Counted from the first letter of the stretch, positions 1 to 8,757 are shown. The stretch: DNA of 64,000 nucleotides from Rhizobium brockwellii (GCF_000769405.2 NZ_CP053439.1:186001-250000); one strand, 5' to 3'. Made by a program: numbers and translations. The notes: a model not told the origin generated them from the sequence alone.

Positions 1-65
1 GGCGACAGCCATTACAAGGGATCGGCCCGATCCGGGACTGCCCGATCGCTGTCATGACTGCCGGT

Positions 66-776
66 TTAATGGCGGCGCGGGTCGTCGCCGTAAAGGCCTT
101 TTCCTGCCTGCCTGGCCTTTTCGGCGGCCGCCGTAAGCGGCGAACCCACTGCTGCTTCCGCCCAGCCGTTTTCTGCGAGCCACGCGCCGAGATCCTCTGT
201 GCCGAGCCGGCAGGCAGTCGTTACTGTTTCCTTCCATTCCACCGTCTCGAGATCGCAGCTGACGCTGCGGTTACGCAACAACAGGCGCAGCGCCGTCTTC
301 GCCAACATGCCGCAGGGCCATTGCCGGCCCGCTGGCCCGCATATCCTGTCGACAGGCGTCGGCACGATGCCGGCAATCTGAAGCCGGCGCTCGCCGAAGG
401 AAAGCATGCCGGCATTGTCGACCATCGGCCGCGCCAGCTCCGTCGCCTTTTTCGCGGTCGGACTTGCCGCTTGCCCGGCCGCCGTCTCTGCTTGTTGCGG
501 CAGATCGGCCGGTTTGGATGTCACCCCGTCGCCTGGCGCCGGAGAGGGCGGAGCCGCCGGTTCCGCTGAGCGAGCAATCACTTCGGCACGGTCGTCCGAG
601 ATTGTCGCACCTTCGCCGGCGTCGGGGGCAGCATCCGCCGCTGCCGTCGCCGTCTCCTCTGCGGACGCCGTCTCTTCGCCGGCTGTTCCGCCGCCAAGCC
701 TTGCTTCGCCTGCCAGCAGCAGGCCGGCCACCACCGCCATCCCTGTGATACCTGTGATGAAGGCGGCAGGACGCAT
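66..776 (-). CDS. Thermonuclease (SNase)-like exported protein
   Basis: 236-residue protein. The start at 776 was chosen because it gives a membrane-anchoring N-terminus (MRPAAFITGITGMAVVAGLL); the open frame continues upstream, but there it overlaps the real regulator gene in another frame. A low-complexity Ala/Glu/Pro linker (about residues 25-110) leads to a C-terminal region (about 120-236) resembling the staphylococcal-nuclease-like fold seen in many rhizobial 'thermonuclease family' proteins, with a conserved RxxG...GP.G.QWPCG stretch and a final ...AEKARQAGKGLYG motif. The catalytic Arg/Glu set of true nucleases is not evident, so enzymatic activity is doubtful. It lies 11 bp downstream of the S24 regulator on the same strand and may be co-transcribed. 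Confidence 0.7.
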   Translation of the reverse strand: MRPAAFITGITGMAVVAGLLLAGEARLGGGTAGEETASAEETATAAADAAPDAGEGATISDDRAEVIARSAEPAAPPSPAPGDGVTSKPADLPQQAETAAGQAASPTAKKATELARPMVDNAGMLSFGERRLQIAGIVPTPVDRICGPAGRQWPCGMLAKTALRLLLRNRSVSCDLETVEWKETVTTACRLGTEDLGAWLAENGWAEAAVGSPLTAAAEKARQAGKGLYGDDPRRH

Positions 777-787
777 GGAATATCTTC

Positions 788-1465
788 CTATTGGCTGGCC
801 CAGATGATGCGGGCGATCCAGTCGACGTCGGAAAGCTCGAGGGTGCGGTTGGGATGTTCGGGATTGAGCGACAGCAGCTCGATCGATCGCGGGCTCTGGC
901 GCAGCAGCACCTTGGCCATCACCTCGCCCTCGTTTGTGCGCACGACGACACGGTCGTTGCGGCGCACCTGCGCCCCCGGCTCGACGATCAGCACGTCGCC
1001 GTCGCGATAAAGCGGCATCATACTCTCGCCCTGCACCTCCAGCGCATAGACACCGGCCTTTTGCGACGGGGCAGCCGGAAATTCCACCACGTCCCAGCCC
1101 TGGCCAGCCGGAAAGCCGCCATCGTCGAAGAAGCCGCCAGCGCCCGCCTGGGCGAAGCCGAGCAGCGGAATGGAGCTGCCTTGTGGCGGAAACACGTTTT
1201 CCTGCTGCCCGGCCGGCTGCTTGGAAAGACCGGCGTCCGGCCGCATGAAAGCCAGAAACTGATCCATGCTCGCCCCTGTGGCGTCGAGCACCTTGGCGAT
1301 CGACTCCGTCGAGGGCCAGCGCAGCCGCCCATCGGCGGAAAGCCGTTTCGATTTGTTGAAGGAGGTCGGGTCGAGGCCGGCGCGGCGCGCAAGTCCGGAT
1401 GGCGTCAGCTCGTGCCGTTCGGCAAGCCTGTCGAGCGCTTCCCAGATCTGGTTGTGTGACAGCAT
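788..1465 (-). CDS. XRE/S24-family transcriptional regulator (LexA/CI-like)
   Basis: 225 residues. The N-terminus carries a helix-turn-helix (about residues 1-65, containing LTPSGLARRAGLDPTSFNKS) and the C-terminus a peptidase S24/LexA-like dimerisation domain (about 115-225) with the signature GESMMPLYRDGD around the catalytic-type Ser and VRRNDRVVVRTNEGEVMAKVL around the Lys. Proteins of this type are usually repressors that self-cleave or use the S24 fold for dimerisation. An in-frame ATG lies 13 codons upstream (1504); I prefer 1465 (MLSHNQIWEAL) because homologues start there and the extension is not HTH-like. Its target is unknown. Confidence 0.85.
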   Translation of the reverse strand: MLSHNQIWEALDRLAERHELTPSGLARRAGLDPTSFNKSKRLSADGRLRWPSTESIAKVLDATGASMDQFLAFMRPDAGLSKQPAGQQENVFPPQGSSIPLLGFAQAGAGGFFDDGGFPAGQGWDVVEFPAAPSQKAGVYALEVQGESMMPLYRDGDVLIVEPGAQVRRNDRVVVRTNEGEVMAKVLLRQSPRSIELLSLNPEHPNRTLELSDVDWIARIIWASQ

Positions 1466-1587
1466 GCGCGCGATTCCGTCGCGGCATTCAACGCCGCGCT
1501 TCAACCATGTCGAATATTAATCGACCGTGCCGTCTGAGTAAAGATGAAAGAGGAATAAAATCCTGTTTCCAAAGGGAAATGTATCGC

Positions 1588-2235
1588 TCAGGCGACCATC
1601 GCCATGTTGATCTTGCCGAGCTGGATGACCGCCTGCGTCCGGCTGTCGACGTCCAGTTTCAACAGGATCGCCGAGACATGCGCCTTGATCGTCGCCTCGG
1701 AGACGCCGAGTTCATAGGCGATCTGCTTGTTCAGCAGCCCTTCGCCAAGCATGGTCAGCACCCGGCTCTGCTGCGGCGTCAGCGTATGCAGACGGTGGAT
1801 CAGGTCGGCGACATCGGGATCCTGCTCCTGCCCGTCGCGATAGCTTTCCGGCGTGGCGATGTCGCCGGCAAGCACGGTCTGGATGCTGCGGCGAATATCC
1901 TCGATGCCGGAGGATTTCGAAATGAAGCCGGAAGCGCCGAGCTCCAGCGCCCGGCGGATGGTCGTCGCATCGTCGGTTGCCGAGACGATGACGATCGGCA
2001 GGCTGGCGAATTCGGAGCGCAGCGCCATCAGGCCGGAAAAGCCGCTGACCCCGGGCATGGCGAGATCGAGCAGCATCAGGTCGGCATCCGCATGGGCGCC
2101 GGCGACCCGGCGCGCGGCAGCGAAATCGCCAGCCTCGACGATCGATTGCCGGCCTTCCATACCGATCACTGCCTGGCGCAGCGCGTCGCGGAAAAGCGGA
2201 TGATCATCCGCAATGATGATGGTGTGTTCGTGCAT
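1588..2235 (-). CDS. LuxR/NarL-type response regulator
   Basis: 215 residues. The receiver domain (1-120) has the acidic pair ADDHP near residue 10, the phospho-acceptor in LMLLDLAMPG (about 57), the Thr/Ser in VSATDD and the Lys in ISKSSG. The C-terminal LuxR HTH (about 150-210) reads LTPQQSRVLTMLGEGLLNKQ followed by the recognition helix SEATIKAHVSA. All phosphotransfer residues are present, so this should be a functional two-component regulator. No cognate kinase is adjacent. The SSS-PAS hybrid kinase at 33-37 kb belongs to a class often paired with such regulators, but that link is only inference. Confidence 0.9.
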   Translation of the reverse strand: MHEHTIIIADDHPLFRDALRQAVIGMEGRQSIVEAGDFAAARRVAGAHADADLMLLDLAMPGVSGFSGLMALRSEFASLPIVIVSATDDATTIRRALELGASGFISKSSGIEDIRRSIQTVLAGDIATPESYRDGQEQDPDVADLIHRLHTLTPQQSRVLTMLGEGLLNKQIAYELGVSEATIKAHVSAILLKLDVDSRTQAVIQLGKINMAMVA

Positions 2236-2326
2236 CGAAAACTCCCTCCCAAGAGCCCGATCATGCCTGCATGTGACGCCATCCCTCCGCGTTTCATGCC
2301 AGCTTGCTCGTATGGACTATATCAGA

Positions 2327-2725
2327 TCATGTCTTCTGCGGAAGGGGATTGGTGTTTTCCTCAGCCTGGAACTCCTTCACCATCCCCATGAAACTCTTCA
2401 TCATCCGCTCCATGATGCTGATCGAACGGTCGACCTCGGCATCGCTCGGCAGCGCGCGCTGGGCGACATTGCCCTGTTCGAGAGCCGTCACCCGCTTTGC
2501 CAGCCGGTCGAGTTCGTCCTCATAGGCCGCCCGCTCGTCGGCCGCCATCCGGCAGACGAGGGCGCCATCCTTGTCCTGGCAGATCGACATCGCGCCGGTC
2601 TGCCGGTCGAGCCGGATGAAATGATCGCCGCTCTTCTCCAGCTGGAAGCGTCCGGCATCGGCTTCGGCCGCCGCGGCCGCCAACGGCATGAAAAAAACGC
2701 CAAGCGTGATAACGAATGCCTTCAT
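2327..2725 (-). CDS. Exported hypothetical protein, 132 aa
   Basis: It has a classic Sec signal peptide (MKAFVITLGVFFMPLAAAAA, cleavage probably near residue 20-23). The mature part contains paired Cys residues (SICQDKDGALVCRMAADER) and then a helical, probably coiled-coil region (ELDRLAKRVTALEQ). A rhizobial family of unknown function; likely periplasmic. It is transcribed alone, with a short palindromic repeat directly upstream of its start (2750-2797). Confidence 0.75.
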   Translation of the reverse strand: MKAFVITLGVFFMPLAAAAAEADAGRFQLEKSGDHFIRLDRQTGAMSICQDKDGALVCRMAADERAAYEDELDRLAKRVTALEQGNVAQRALPSDAEVDRSISIMERMMKSFMGMVKEFQAEENTNPLPQKT

Positions 2726-2749
2726 CGTCTCATCCTCCGGATTTTCAGG

Positions 2750-2797
2750 AGCATGATGCCGAAAAGTGTGCGCGGTTTTCGGACGACATCATGCTCT
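2750..2797. repeat. Rhizobial short intergenic palindromic repeat, copy 1
   Basis: The pattern AGCATGATGCCGAAAAGTGT-G-GCGGTTTTCGG-n-ACATCATGCT can fold into a hairpin (GCATGATG...CATCATGC outside, CCGAAAA...TTTTCGG inside). The same pattern recurs at 8443-8490, 45955-46001 and 61177-61237 in this window, in both orientations and always between genes. Confidence 0.75.
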
Positions 2798-2898
2798 AAT
2801 TCTGTTCCAGCTGTCCCGTTTTTCGGCGCCGGGGCGTGGACATCGCCGCCTCTTTCCGGCAAAGCCCTCGTGACCAAGGAACAGCCCATCGTGAGGCC

Positions 2899-3255
2899 AT
2901 GATGACCCTGACACCGACCCTTTACAAGATCGTGACGGAAACACTCTGGCAGCAAGCCAGACAAACCGGCACTTTTCATGGCGCCGGCATCGATCTCAAG
3001 GATGGCTTCATCCATTTGTCGACGGCAGGCCAGGTAAAGCAGACCGCTGCCCTGCACTTTGCCGGCCAGTCCGGCCTGCTCCTGGTTGCCGTCGATGGCC
3101 GCGGCTTCGGTGACAAGCTGGTCTTCGAGCCCTCGCGCGGCGGCGATCTCTTCCCGCACCTCTACGCCGATCTGCCGCTTGCGGCCGTGCTCTGGGAGGT
3201 GCTGCTGCCGCTCGACGAAGCCGGCGCCCATGTCTTCCCGGAGCTGCAGCCATGA
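2899..3255 (+). CDS. DUF952 family protein
   Basis: 118 residues spanning the whole family length: LYKIVTETLWQQA at the N-terminus, DGFIHLST (about 33-40), the LLLVAVD core strand and FPHLYADLPLAAVLWEVLLP at the C-terminus. DUF952 has an ADP-ribosyltransferase-like fold, but its biochemical role is not established. Two adjacent ATGs are present (2899, 2902). The gene overlaps pyrD by four bases (ATGA), so the two are translationally coupled. The coupling is a common rhizobial arrangement but gives no functional clue. Confidence 0.85.
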   Translation: MMTLTPTLYKIVTETLWQQARQTGTFHGAGIDLKDGFIHLSTAGQVKQTAALHFAGQSGLLLVAVDGRGFGDKLVFEPSRGGDLFPHLYADLPLAAVLWEVLLPLDEAGAHVFPELQP

Positions 3256-4340
3256 TCGATCCCTTCAAGCGTCTCGCCCGCAAGGGTCTCTTCCTGTTCG
3301 ATCCGGAAACGGCGCACGGCATGTCGATCGCCGCCTTGAAATCCGGCCTCGTGCCGGCCTGCCAGATCACGTCCGATCCGCGCCTGCGCCAGACCGTTGC
3401 CGGCCTTACCTTCGAAAATCCGCTCGGCATGGCCGCCGGCTACGACAAGAATGCCGAGGTGCCGGAGGCGCTGCTGAAGCTCGGTTTCGGCTTTACCGAG
3501 ATCGGTACGGTGACGCCGAAGCCGCAATCCGGCAATCCGCGCCCGCGCATCTTCCGCCTGGTCGAGGATGAAGCCGTCATCAACCGCCTCGGCTTCAACA
3601 ATGAAGGCCATGATGCCGCTTTCGGGCGCCTCGCCGCGCTGAGGGGCGGTGGCATGATCGGCGTCAATATCGGCGCCAACAAGGATAGCGAGGATCGCAT
3701 CGCCGATTATGTGGCCGGCATCCGCCGCTTCTATTCGGTCGCGCGCTATTTCACCGCCAACATCTCCTCGCCGAACACGCCTGGCCTGCGCGACCTGCAG
3801 GGGCGCGAAAGCCTTGCGGTTCTGCTGTCATCAGTGCTTGCGGCGCGCGACGAGATGGCGGCGGCATCCGGCCGGAAGATCCCGGTCTTTCTGAAGATCG
3901 CCCCTGATCTGACCGAGGAAGGCATGGACGATATCGCAGCCGAGGCGCTTTCGCATGCGCTCGACGGGCTGATCGTCTCCAACACCACGCTGTCGCGCGA
4001 CGGCCTTAAGGACCAGCGCCAGGCGAAGGAGGCGGGTGGCCTTTCCGGCGTGCCGCTTTTCGAAAAGTCGACGGCGGTGCTCGCCAGGATGCGCAAGCGC
4101 GTCGGCCCTGATCTGCCGATCATCGGCGTCGGTGGCGTCTCCTCGGCCGAGACCGCGCTGGAAAAGATCAGGGCGGGTGCCGATCTCGTCCAGCTCTATT
4201 CCTGCATGATCTACGAGGGGCCTGGTCTGGCCGGCGATATCGTCCGCGGCCTGTCGAAACTGCTGGACCGCGAAAAGGCCGGCCCGATCCGCGAGCTGCG
4301 CGATAGCAGGGTCGATTACTGGGCCGCGCGGAAGGTCTGA
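3252..4340 (+). CDS. pyrD: Dihydroorotate dehydrogenase (quinone), class 2
   Basis: 362 residues. Oxidises dihydroorotate to orotate in pyrimidine synthesis, passing electrons to quinone at the inner membrane. The N-terminal amphipathic helix (residues 1-45) typical of class 2 enzymes is present. It is followed by the FMN-binding barrel with NPLGMAAGYDKNAE, EIGTVTPKPQ.GNP.PR.FR, the NRLGFNN motif, NISSPNTPGLR with the class 2 Ser base, LKIAPDL and VSNTT, and a C-terminal phosphate-binding IIGVGGVSS...GADLVQLYS. Length is normal. The 3' end overlaps the convergent MATE gene by 25 bp. Confidence 0.97.
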   Translation: MIDPFKRLARKGLFLFDPETAHGMSIAALKSGLVPACQITSDPRLRQTVAGLTFENPLGMAAGYDKNAEVPEALLKLGFGFTEIGTVTPKPQSGNPRPRIFRLVEDEAVINRLGFNNEGHDAAFGRLAALRGGGMIGVNIGANKDSEDRIADYVAGIRRFYSVARYFTANISSPNTPGLRDLQGRESLAVLLSSVLAARDEMAAASGRKIPVFLKIAPDLTEEGMDDIAAEALSHALDGLIVSNTTLSRDGLKDQRQAKEAGGLSGVPLFEKSTAVLARMRKRVGPDLPIIGVGGVSSAETALEKIRAGADLVQLYSCMIYEGPGLAGDIVRGLSKLLDREKAGPIRELRDSRVDYWAARKV

Positions 4341-5662
4341 TCGGCCCGCGACCGCACCAGCATCGCCAGGAAGAAACCGCGAAAGAGCAGGAAGGCGTTC
4401 ATCGCTAGCCACAGGCCGTGATTGCCGAAGAGCGGCACGAAGACCGCGAGCATGAGGAGATAGCCGGCAAAAGATATCAGCATCCGGTTGCGCATGTCGG
4501 CCGACCATGTGGCGCCGATGAAGACCCCGTCCATCACGAAGGCGAGCGCGCCGGTCATTCCGGTGACCGCCGCCCAGGGCAGATAGGTTTCGGCCGCCTG
4601 CCGCACATCGGGTGAGGTCGTCAGCACCGAGATCAGCCAGGGGCCGGCGAGGAAGAAGACGGCGGAGCCGAGCGCCGCCAGTCCGAAGGACCACAAGGTC
4701 GTGAGCTTCAGCCCGCGGTCGAAGGCCGGCCGGTAATGCGCGCCGATCGCCCGGCCGATGATCTGTTCGGCGGCATTGGCAAGCCCGTCGAGGTAATAGC
4801 CTGATAGTAGGAAAAAATTCATCACCACGGCATTGGCGGCAAGCGTCACCGCGCCGAAGCTGGTGCCGATCCGCGTCATGATGGTGAAGGCGCCGATCAG
4901 CACGAAGGTGCGGATCAGGATGTCGCGGTTGAGCGCAAAAAGCTCGGCCAGCCGGTGCCGGGAAAAGACCTCGGACCATGCCGGTCGCGCTGCCTTGCCG
5001 AAGCCGCTGAGCACGATGAAAAGCCCGGCGAGCGCGCCGACGCTTTCGCCGGCCATGGTCCCCCAGGCGACCCCCGCCACGCCCCAATTGAGCGTCAGGC
5101 CGAGATAGATGGAAAGCAGGATGTTGATGCCGTTGATGATCGCCTGCAGCAGCAGTCCGATCTTGCCCTGTCCGCGCCCGAGCACGAAGCCGAGGATGGC
5201 ATAATTCGCCAGCGCTGCGGGTGCGGCCAGCATACGGATCGAGAAATAGGTGCTGGTTGCCTCGGCGATCGCTCCTTCCGCCCCCATCAGCCTCAGCCCA
5301 CCGGTGATTAGCAGCGGTGAAAGACAGAGCAGCGCCAGTCCGCAGCCGAGCGCCGAAATCATCGCCCGGGAAAAGACCGCCTGCTGCTCGTGCTGGTCAT
5401 GACGGCCATAGGCCTGCGCCGTCAGCCCGGTTGTCGAAGCGCGCAGGAAGTTGAAGCTGCCGAGGATCAGATCGAACAGCATCGCGCCGATCGCCAGCCC
5501 GGCCAGCGCCTCCGCATTGCCCATGCGGCCGACGACGGCGGTGTTCGTCAGCCCGAGCAGCGGCGTCGTCATGAAGCCGAGCGTCATCGGAAGGGCGATC
5601 GACAGCACCATCCGGTGCGTCACGTCGAATGCGAGCGCGTTGCGATTGCTGCGTGTATCCAT
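4316..5662 (-). CDS. MATE family efflux transporter (DinF-like)
   Basis: 448 residues with about twelve hydrophobic segments arranged as two six-helix halves. The N-terminal region (ALPMTLGFMTTPLLGLTNTA) and the loop GRMGNAEALAGLAIG match the DinF/NorM-type multidrug and toxin extrusion family, which exports cationic compounds using Na+ or H+. Located in the inner membrane; the substrate cannot be deduced. Start at 5662 is preceded by a GAGG motif. Convergent with pyrD, with the coding ends overlapping. Confidence 0.9.
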   Translation of the reverse strand: MDTRSNRNALAFDVTHRMVLSIALPMTLGFMTTPLLGLTNTAVVGRMGNAEALAGLAIGAMLFDLILGSFNFLRASTTGLTAQAYGRHDQHEQQAVFSRAMISALGCGLALLCLSPLLITGGLRLMGAEGAIAEATSTYFSIRMLAAPAALANYAILGFVLGRGQGKIGLLLQAIINGINILLSIYLGLTLNWGVAGVAWGTMAGESVGALAGLFIVLSGFGKAARPAWSEVFSRHRLAELFALNRDILIRTFVLIGAFTIMTRIGTSFGAVTLAANAVVMNFFLLSGYYLDGLANAAEQIIGRAIGAHYRPAFDRGLKLTTLWSFGLAALGSAVFFLAGPWLISVLTTSPDVRQAAETYLPWAAVTGMTGALAFVMDGVFIGATWSADMRNRMLISFAGYLLMLAVFVPLFGNHGLWLAMNAFLLFRGFFLAMLVRSRADQTFRAAQ

Positions 5663-5747
5663 GCCGGCCTCGTCGCGACGGCACGACGCGTCGTTTCAGA
5701 CGCGCAACCGACGCTGCATCACTTGAACTGCTGCAGGCGGAATCACC

Positions 5748-6245
5748 TCAGCTGGAAAGCACCATGGCCCAATAAGGCAGGTTCCTGGAAGATGTATTGT
5801 GGGCGACGGCGACGCCAAGGCCGCCATAACGTCCGAGCATGTTTTCCAGGTGATGCGGCGAGTTGATCCAGGCCGTCACCACGGCATCGACGCTCTGCTG
5901 GCCCGACGCGATGTTTTCGGCCGCCGGCAACCGGACGCCGCTCGCCTTGACGCGCGCGCCGAAACTGTCGGTCATGCCCATCAGATGCGCCATTTTGCCC
6001 GCACTCGCCATGCGTTTTGCCTGGAACAAGGCGGCAGTACTCGCCGCCGGATCGATGGTAAGTGGCGGCAGGCCGTTTTTGGCCCTGAGCTGGTTGACAA
6101 GCGGCAGCACGCTCGCCGTCTCGTCCTCGCCGTCCGACGGCGTGCCGGCCATCCGCGGGGTCGTGGTGCAGCCGGCGATGCCGGCGGCAAGCGCAAGTCC
6201 GGAAAGGCGCAGCAGGCCGCGCCTGGAAAGATCGATGGATGTCAT
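5748..6245 (-). CDS. CAP/SCP-domain lipoprotein with Tat-like signal
   Basis: 165 residues from the ATG at 6245; the longer open frame upstream is discarded because it runs through the DUF6460 gene. The N-terminus has a twin-arginine plus lipobox signal (LSRRGLLRLSGLALAAGIAGC), so it is probably a Tat-exported lipoprotein. The rest is a CAP domain (about 45-160) with VNQLRAKNGLPPLTIDP, the His motif KMAHLMGM, and AENIASG followed by WINSPHHLENML. CAP proteins are extracytoplasmic and of varied function; no catalytic role can be assigned. One base separates it from the DUF6460 gene, indicating an operon. Confidence 0.88.
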   Translation of the reverse strand: MTSIDLSRRGLLRLSGLALAAGIAGCTTTPRMAGTPSDGEDETASVLPLVNQLRAKNGLPPLTIDPAASTAALFQAKRMASAGKMAHLMGMTDSFGARVKASGVRLPAAENIASGQQSVDAVVTAWINSPHHLENMLGRYGGLGVAVAHNTSSRNLPYWAMVLSS

Positions 6246-6246
6246 G

Positions 6247-6513
6247 TTACCGGCGGTAGCTGAAAAGACGAAGGATGATGAAGAGCGGGATGACGATCGT
6301 CGCACCGAGGAGGAGATAGTCGCCGACGCGCCCAAGCGCCGAGAAGCCGCGGTACCAGATCTCCAGGATGAAATCACGTATGCCGTAGATGATGCCCCAC
6401 GGCGTCAGGCCGAAGACGGTCATGACGAAACCGACGATCAGCGACACCACGATAAGCTTTATCAATGTGCGGCCGATTGAATCGCCGAGGAACCTGTTCG
6501 CCTGATCGGACAT
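6247..6513 (-). CDS. DUF6460-like small membrane protein
   Basis: 88 residues from the ATG at 6513 (MSDQANRFLGDSIGRTLIKL). Two hydrophobic segments (about 17-40 and 62-84) flank an amphipathic stretch, predicting a small inner-membrane protein. An SD (AGGAGATGG) precedes the ATG. Conserved in Rhizobiaceae without known function. It is immediately upstream of the CAP-domain lipoprotein and probably in the same transcript. Confidence 0.75.
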   Translation of the reverse strand: MSDQANRFLGDSIGRTLIKLIVVSLIVGFVMTVFGLTPWGIIYGIRDFILEIWYRGFSALGRVGDYLLLGATIVIPLFIILRLFSYRR

Positions 6514-6656
6514 AAGCCATCTCCTGTTTGCCCTTGGAATAAGGTTGCGGCGCGGCGCCCGCAAGCCCTTTCCGGAATTGGCCGCTTCGCCTCTGAAATA
6601 GGACTTGAGTTTTTTTGTGGCCACCGCCAAATGCGGGCCAACCAACAGGTCCTTTC

Positions 6657-7589
6657 ATGCAGCCTCACCAGCTTTCCTCAGGCGATGTCATCGCCGACCG
6701 CCGCGCCGATTATGCCAGGATGCTCGAAGAAGGCGGCGAGCCGGAAGCGGCTGCCGAGCTGATGGAACAGGCCCTCGAGCTTGTGCCTGCCTGGGCCGCC
6801 GGCTGGTATCGCCTTGCCACCTATCTGGAAAAGGCGGGCAGGGGCGAGGCCGCGATCGAGGCCTATCGCAGGACGCTTGCTCTCGGTTCCGATGACATTT
6901 TCGGCGCCGCCCTCAAGCTCACCCTTCTCGGCGACGCGGCCACGCCCGACCTGCCGCCGAGCCGCTATGTCGAGCGCCTCTTCGACGACTATGCCGACCG
7001 TTTCGAATCAGCGCTTGTCGAAAAGCTCGACTACAGCGTCCCGCAGAAACTGGCAGCGCTCATCGCCTCCACCGGCAGGCGCTACCAACGCGCCGTCGAT
7101 CTCGGCTGCGGCACCGGCCTGCTCGGCCCGGAGATCCGGGCCAATGTCGACCACCTCGAAGGCTTCGATCTCTCGCAGAACATGCTGGCAAAAGCCGCCG
7201 AGAAACACGTCTATGACAGTCTCGCCCAGGCCGATCTCTCGCTCGCGCCCGATCTCTCCGGCGTCTTTGCCGATGCCGCGCGCCATCGCGCTGACCTGGT
7301 GACGGCAGCCGATGTGCTGATGTATCTCGGCAATCTCGAGAGTGTCTTTGCCATCGTCGGAGAGCTCGCTGCATCAGGCGCCGATATCGCCTTTTCCGTC
7401 GAGGATGCGGGGGAGGGCGACGGCTTTCACCTCGCCCCGTCGCTGCGTTACGCCCATTCGGAAAGCTATGTCAGGATGCTTCTTGCCCGTCACGGGCTGG
7501 AGATCCTCAAGATCGTCAAATCGGTCATTCGCAAAGATGGCGGAAAACCGGTTTCCGGCATTCTGTTCCTTACGCGCAAGCCCGCCTGA
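6657..7589 (+). CDS. TPR-containing class I SAM-dependent methyltransferase
   Basis: 310 residues from the ATG at 6657 (MQPHQLSSGD); an earlier in-frame start (6615) lacks support. Residues about 10-90 form two TPR-like helical pairs (DYARMLEEGGEPEAAAELM and YRLATYLEKAGRGEAAIEAY). The methyltransferase part follows with motif I AVDLGCGTGLLGPEI (about 145-160), GFDLSQNMLAKA (motif II) and DLVTAADVLMYLG. This architecture is common in rhizobia and annotated as a predicted TPR methyltransferase; its substrate is unknown. Transcribed alone. Confidence 0.85.
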   Translation: MQPHQLSSGDVIADRRADYARMLEEGGEPEAAAELMEQALELVPAWAAGWYRLATYLEKAGRGEAAIEAYRRTLALGSDDIFGAALKLTLLGDAATPDLPPSRYVERLFDDYADRFESALVEKLDYSVPQKLAALIASTGRRYQRAVDLGCGTGLLGPEIRANVDHLEGFDLSQNMLAKAAEKHVYDSLAQADLSLAPDLSGVFADAARHRADLVTAADVLMYLGNLESVFAIVGELAASGADIAFSVEDAGEGDGFHLAPSLRYAHSESYVRMLLARHGLEILKIVKSVIRKDGGKPVSGILFLTRKPA

Positions 7590-7800
7590 GCGAACATTTC
7601 TTGCGATTTTTTAATAGGTCAGCATTGCTTACCTATTTCGCTTGATCGGAAGACCGAAAAACCCGATACTGCACCGCATCGGCAGAGAGCCCGGCAATAT
7701 TACGCCGAGGCGCTCGGGCTCCTTTCATGATCCAAAATTCCGTCGCGCCCGGGTCTTCCCAAGCGCGTTCTTGAACTCGTCTGCCGTGGAGACTGGCGAC

Positions 7801-8436
7801 ATGACACAGCTCATCAATGCCCTTGGCTTCTGGAATACGACTGCGACGCGCCACACGCCGATCGAAGACGTGCAGGGCATATTCTCCGGCAGCCTCGTTG
7901 CCGCTCTCGGCCTCTACGTGCTCGCCAGCGCCGGCCTTCTCACTGGCAGCACGGCCGGCGTCGCTTTCCTCCTGCATTATGCCTTCGGCGTCAATTTCGG
8001 GCTTGCCTTCTTCCTGCTCAACCTGCCGTTCTTCTATCTCTCCTGGAAGCGCCTCGGCATGGCCTTCACCATCAAGACCTTCATCGCCATCGGCCTGACC
8101 TCGGTGATTGCCGACGTGCAGTCGCGCTTCCTGTCCATTTCGAGCATCCATCCAGCCTGGGCGGCCCTTCTCGGCGGCCTGCTGCTCGGCTTCGGCCTGC
8201 TGGCGCTCTATCGCCACCGCGCCAGCCTCGGCGGTGTCGGCATTCTCGGTATCTACCTGCAGGAGCGGTTCGGCATCCGCGCCGGCCTCGTCCAGCTCGC
8301 CATCGACATGTGCGTGCTCGCCGCCGCCTTCTTCGTCACCACGCCGCCCGTCGTCTTCTATTCGGTGCTCGGCGCCGTCGTCCTCAACCTCTTCGTCGCC
8401 ATCAATCACCGCGCTGATCGCTACATTGCGCTTTAG
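7801..8436 (+). CDS. YitT family membrane protein, paralogue 1
   Basis: 211 residues with five to six membrane segments, the DUF161/YitT family (inner membrane, function unknown). Motifs: VQGIFSGSLVAALG, GSTAGVAFLLHY, AFTIKTFIAIG, YRHRASLGGVGILG, and a C-terminal NHRADRYIAL. A longer open frame begins at 7642, but its 5' part is not membrane-like. It shares the same motif order with the second copy at 9936-10568; the two differ mainly at the N-terminus and the TM segments. Confidence 0.85.
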   Translation: MTQLINALGFWNTTATRHTPIEDVQGIFSGSLVAALGLYVLASAGLLTGSTAGVAFLLHYAFGVNFGLAFFLLNLPFFYLSWKRLGMAFTIKTFIAIGLTSVIADVQSRFLSISSIHPAWAALLGGLLLGFGLLALYRHRASLGGVGILGIYLQERFGIRAGLVQLAIDMCVLAAAFFVTTPPVVFYSVLGAVVLNLFVAINHRADRYIAL

Positions 8437-8442
8437 TTTTAT

Positions 8443-8490
8443 GCATGACGTTATCGCAAAACCGCCGCACACTTTTGCGCGACATGCTCT
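8443..8490. repeat. Rhizobial short palindromic repeat, copy 2 (reverse orientation)
   Basis: Read on the minus strand it gives AGAGCATGTCGCGCAAAAGT followed by GTGCGGCGGTTTTGCG...CATGC, the same plan as copy 1. It lies 6 bp after the YitT stop codon and may act as an mRNA 3' stabiliser or terminator for that gene. Confidence 0.7.
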
Positions 8491-8589
8491 AACATTACCA
8501 ATCGGTAAGCCATTCTAAATAAAACGTAACTTGCCTGTGATCGGCCTTGGCGCGAAACTCATCTCGCGCCGGATTTGATGAGGTGAGCT

Positions 8590-8757
8590 ATGTCAGATTT
8601 GGAAAAACTTGTCAGACGCCGTATGCAGGAAGAATATGCCAAGGGCGCTTCCGCGGAAGAAATTGCGAAAGTCGTCCGAGACCTATTCAACAGCATCGAC
8701 CTCTCGGGCAATCGGTTTGACGCCGTTGCCGTACAGGCCACTCGGGATCACGAGTGA
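8590..8757 (+). CDS. Small hypothetical protein, 55 aa
   Basis: The short frame starts at ATG 8590, with an AGGTGAG ribosome-binding site ending three bases before it, and stops at 8757. The product is charged and helical (begins MSDLEKLVRRRMQEEYAKG, then ASAEEIAKVVRDLFNS). Codon choice agrees with the neighbours and the frame has no rare codons, so I think it is real. The KGASAEEIAKVVRDLF segment could be a HTH-like or oligomerisation helix; no family recognised. It sits between the YitT gene and the convergent AhpD-like gene. Confidence 0.55.
   Translation: MSDLEKLVRRRMQEEYAKGASAEEIAKVVRDLFNSIDLSGNRFDAVAVQATRDHE

Noticed and set aside
66..1487. 473-codon frame joining the nuclease-like gene with upstream sequence
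   Set aside because: The upstream part overlaps the S24 regulator in another frame; the true start is the ATG at 776 with a signal anchor.
3831..5087. 418-codon minus-strand frame overlapping pyrD and the MATE gene
   Set aside because: Out of frame with both real genes and Arg-rich throughout.
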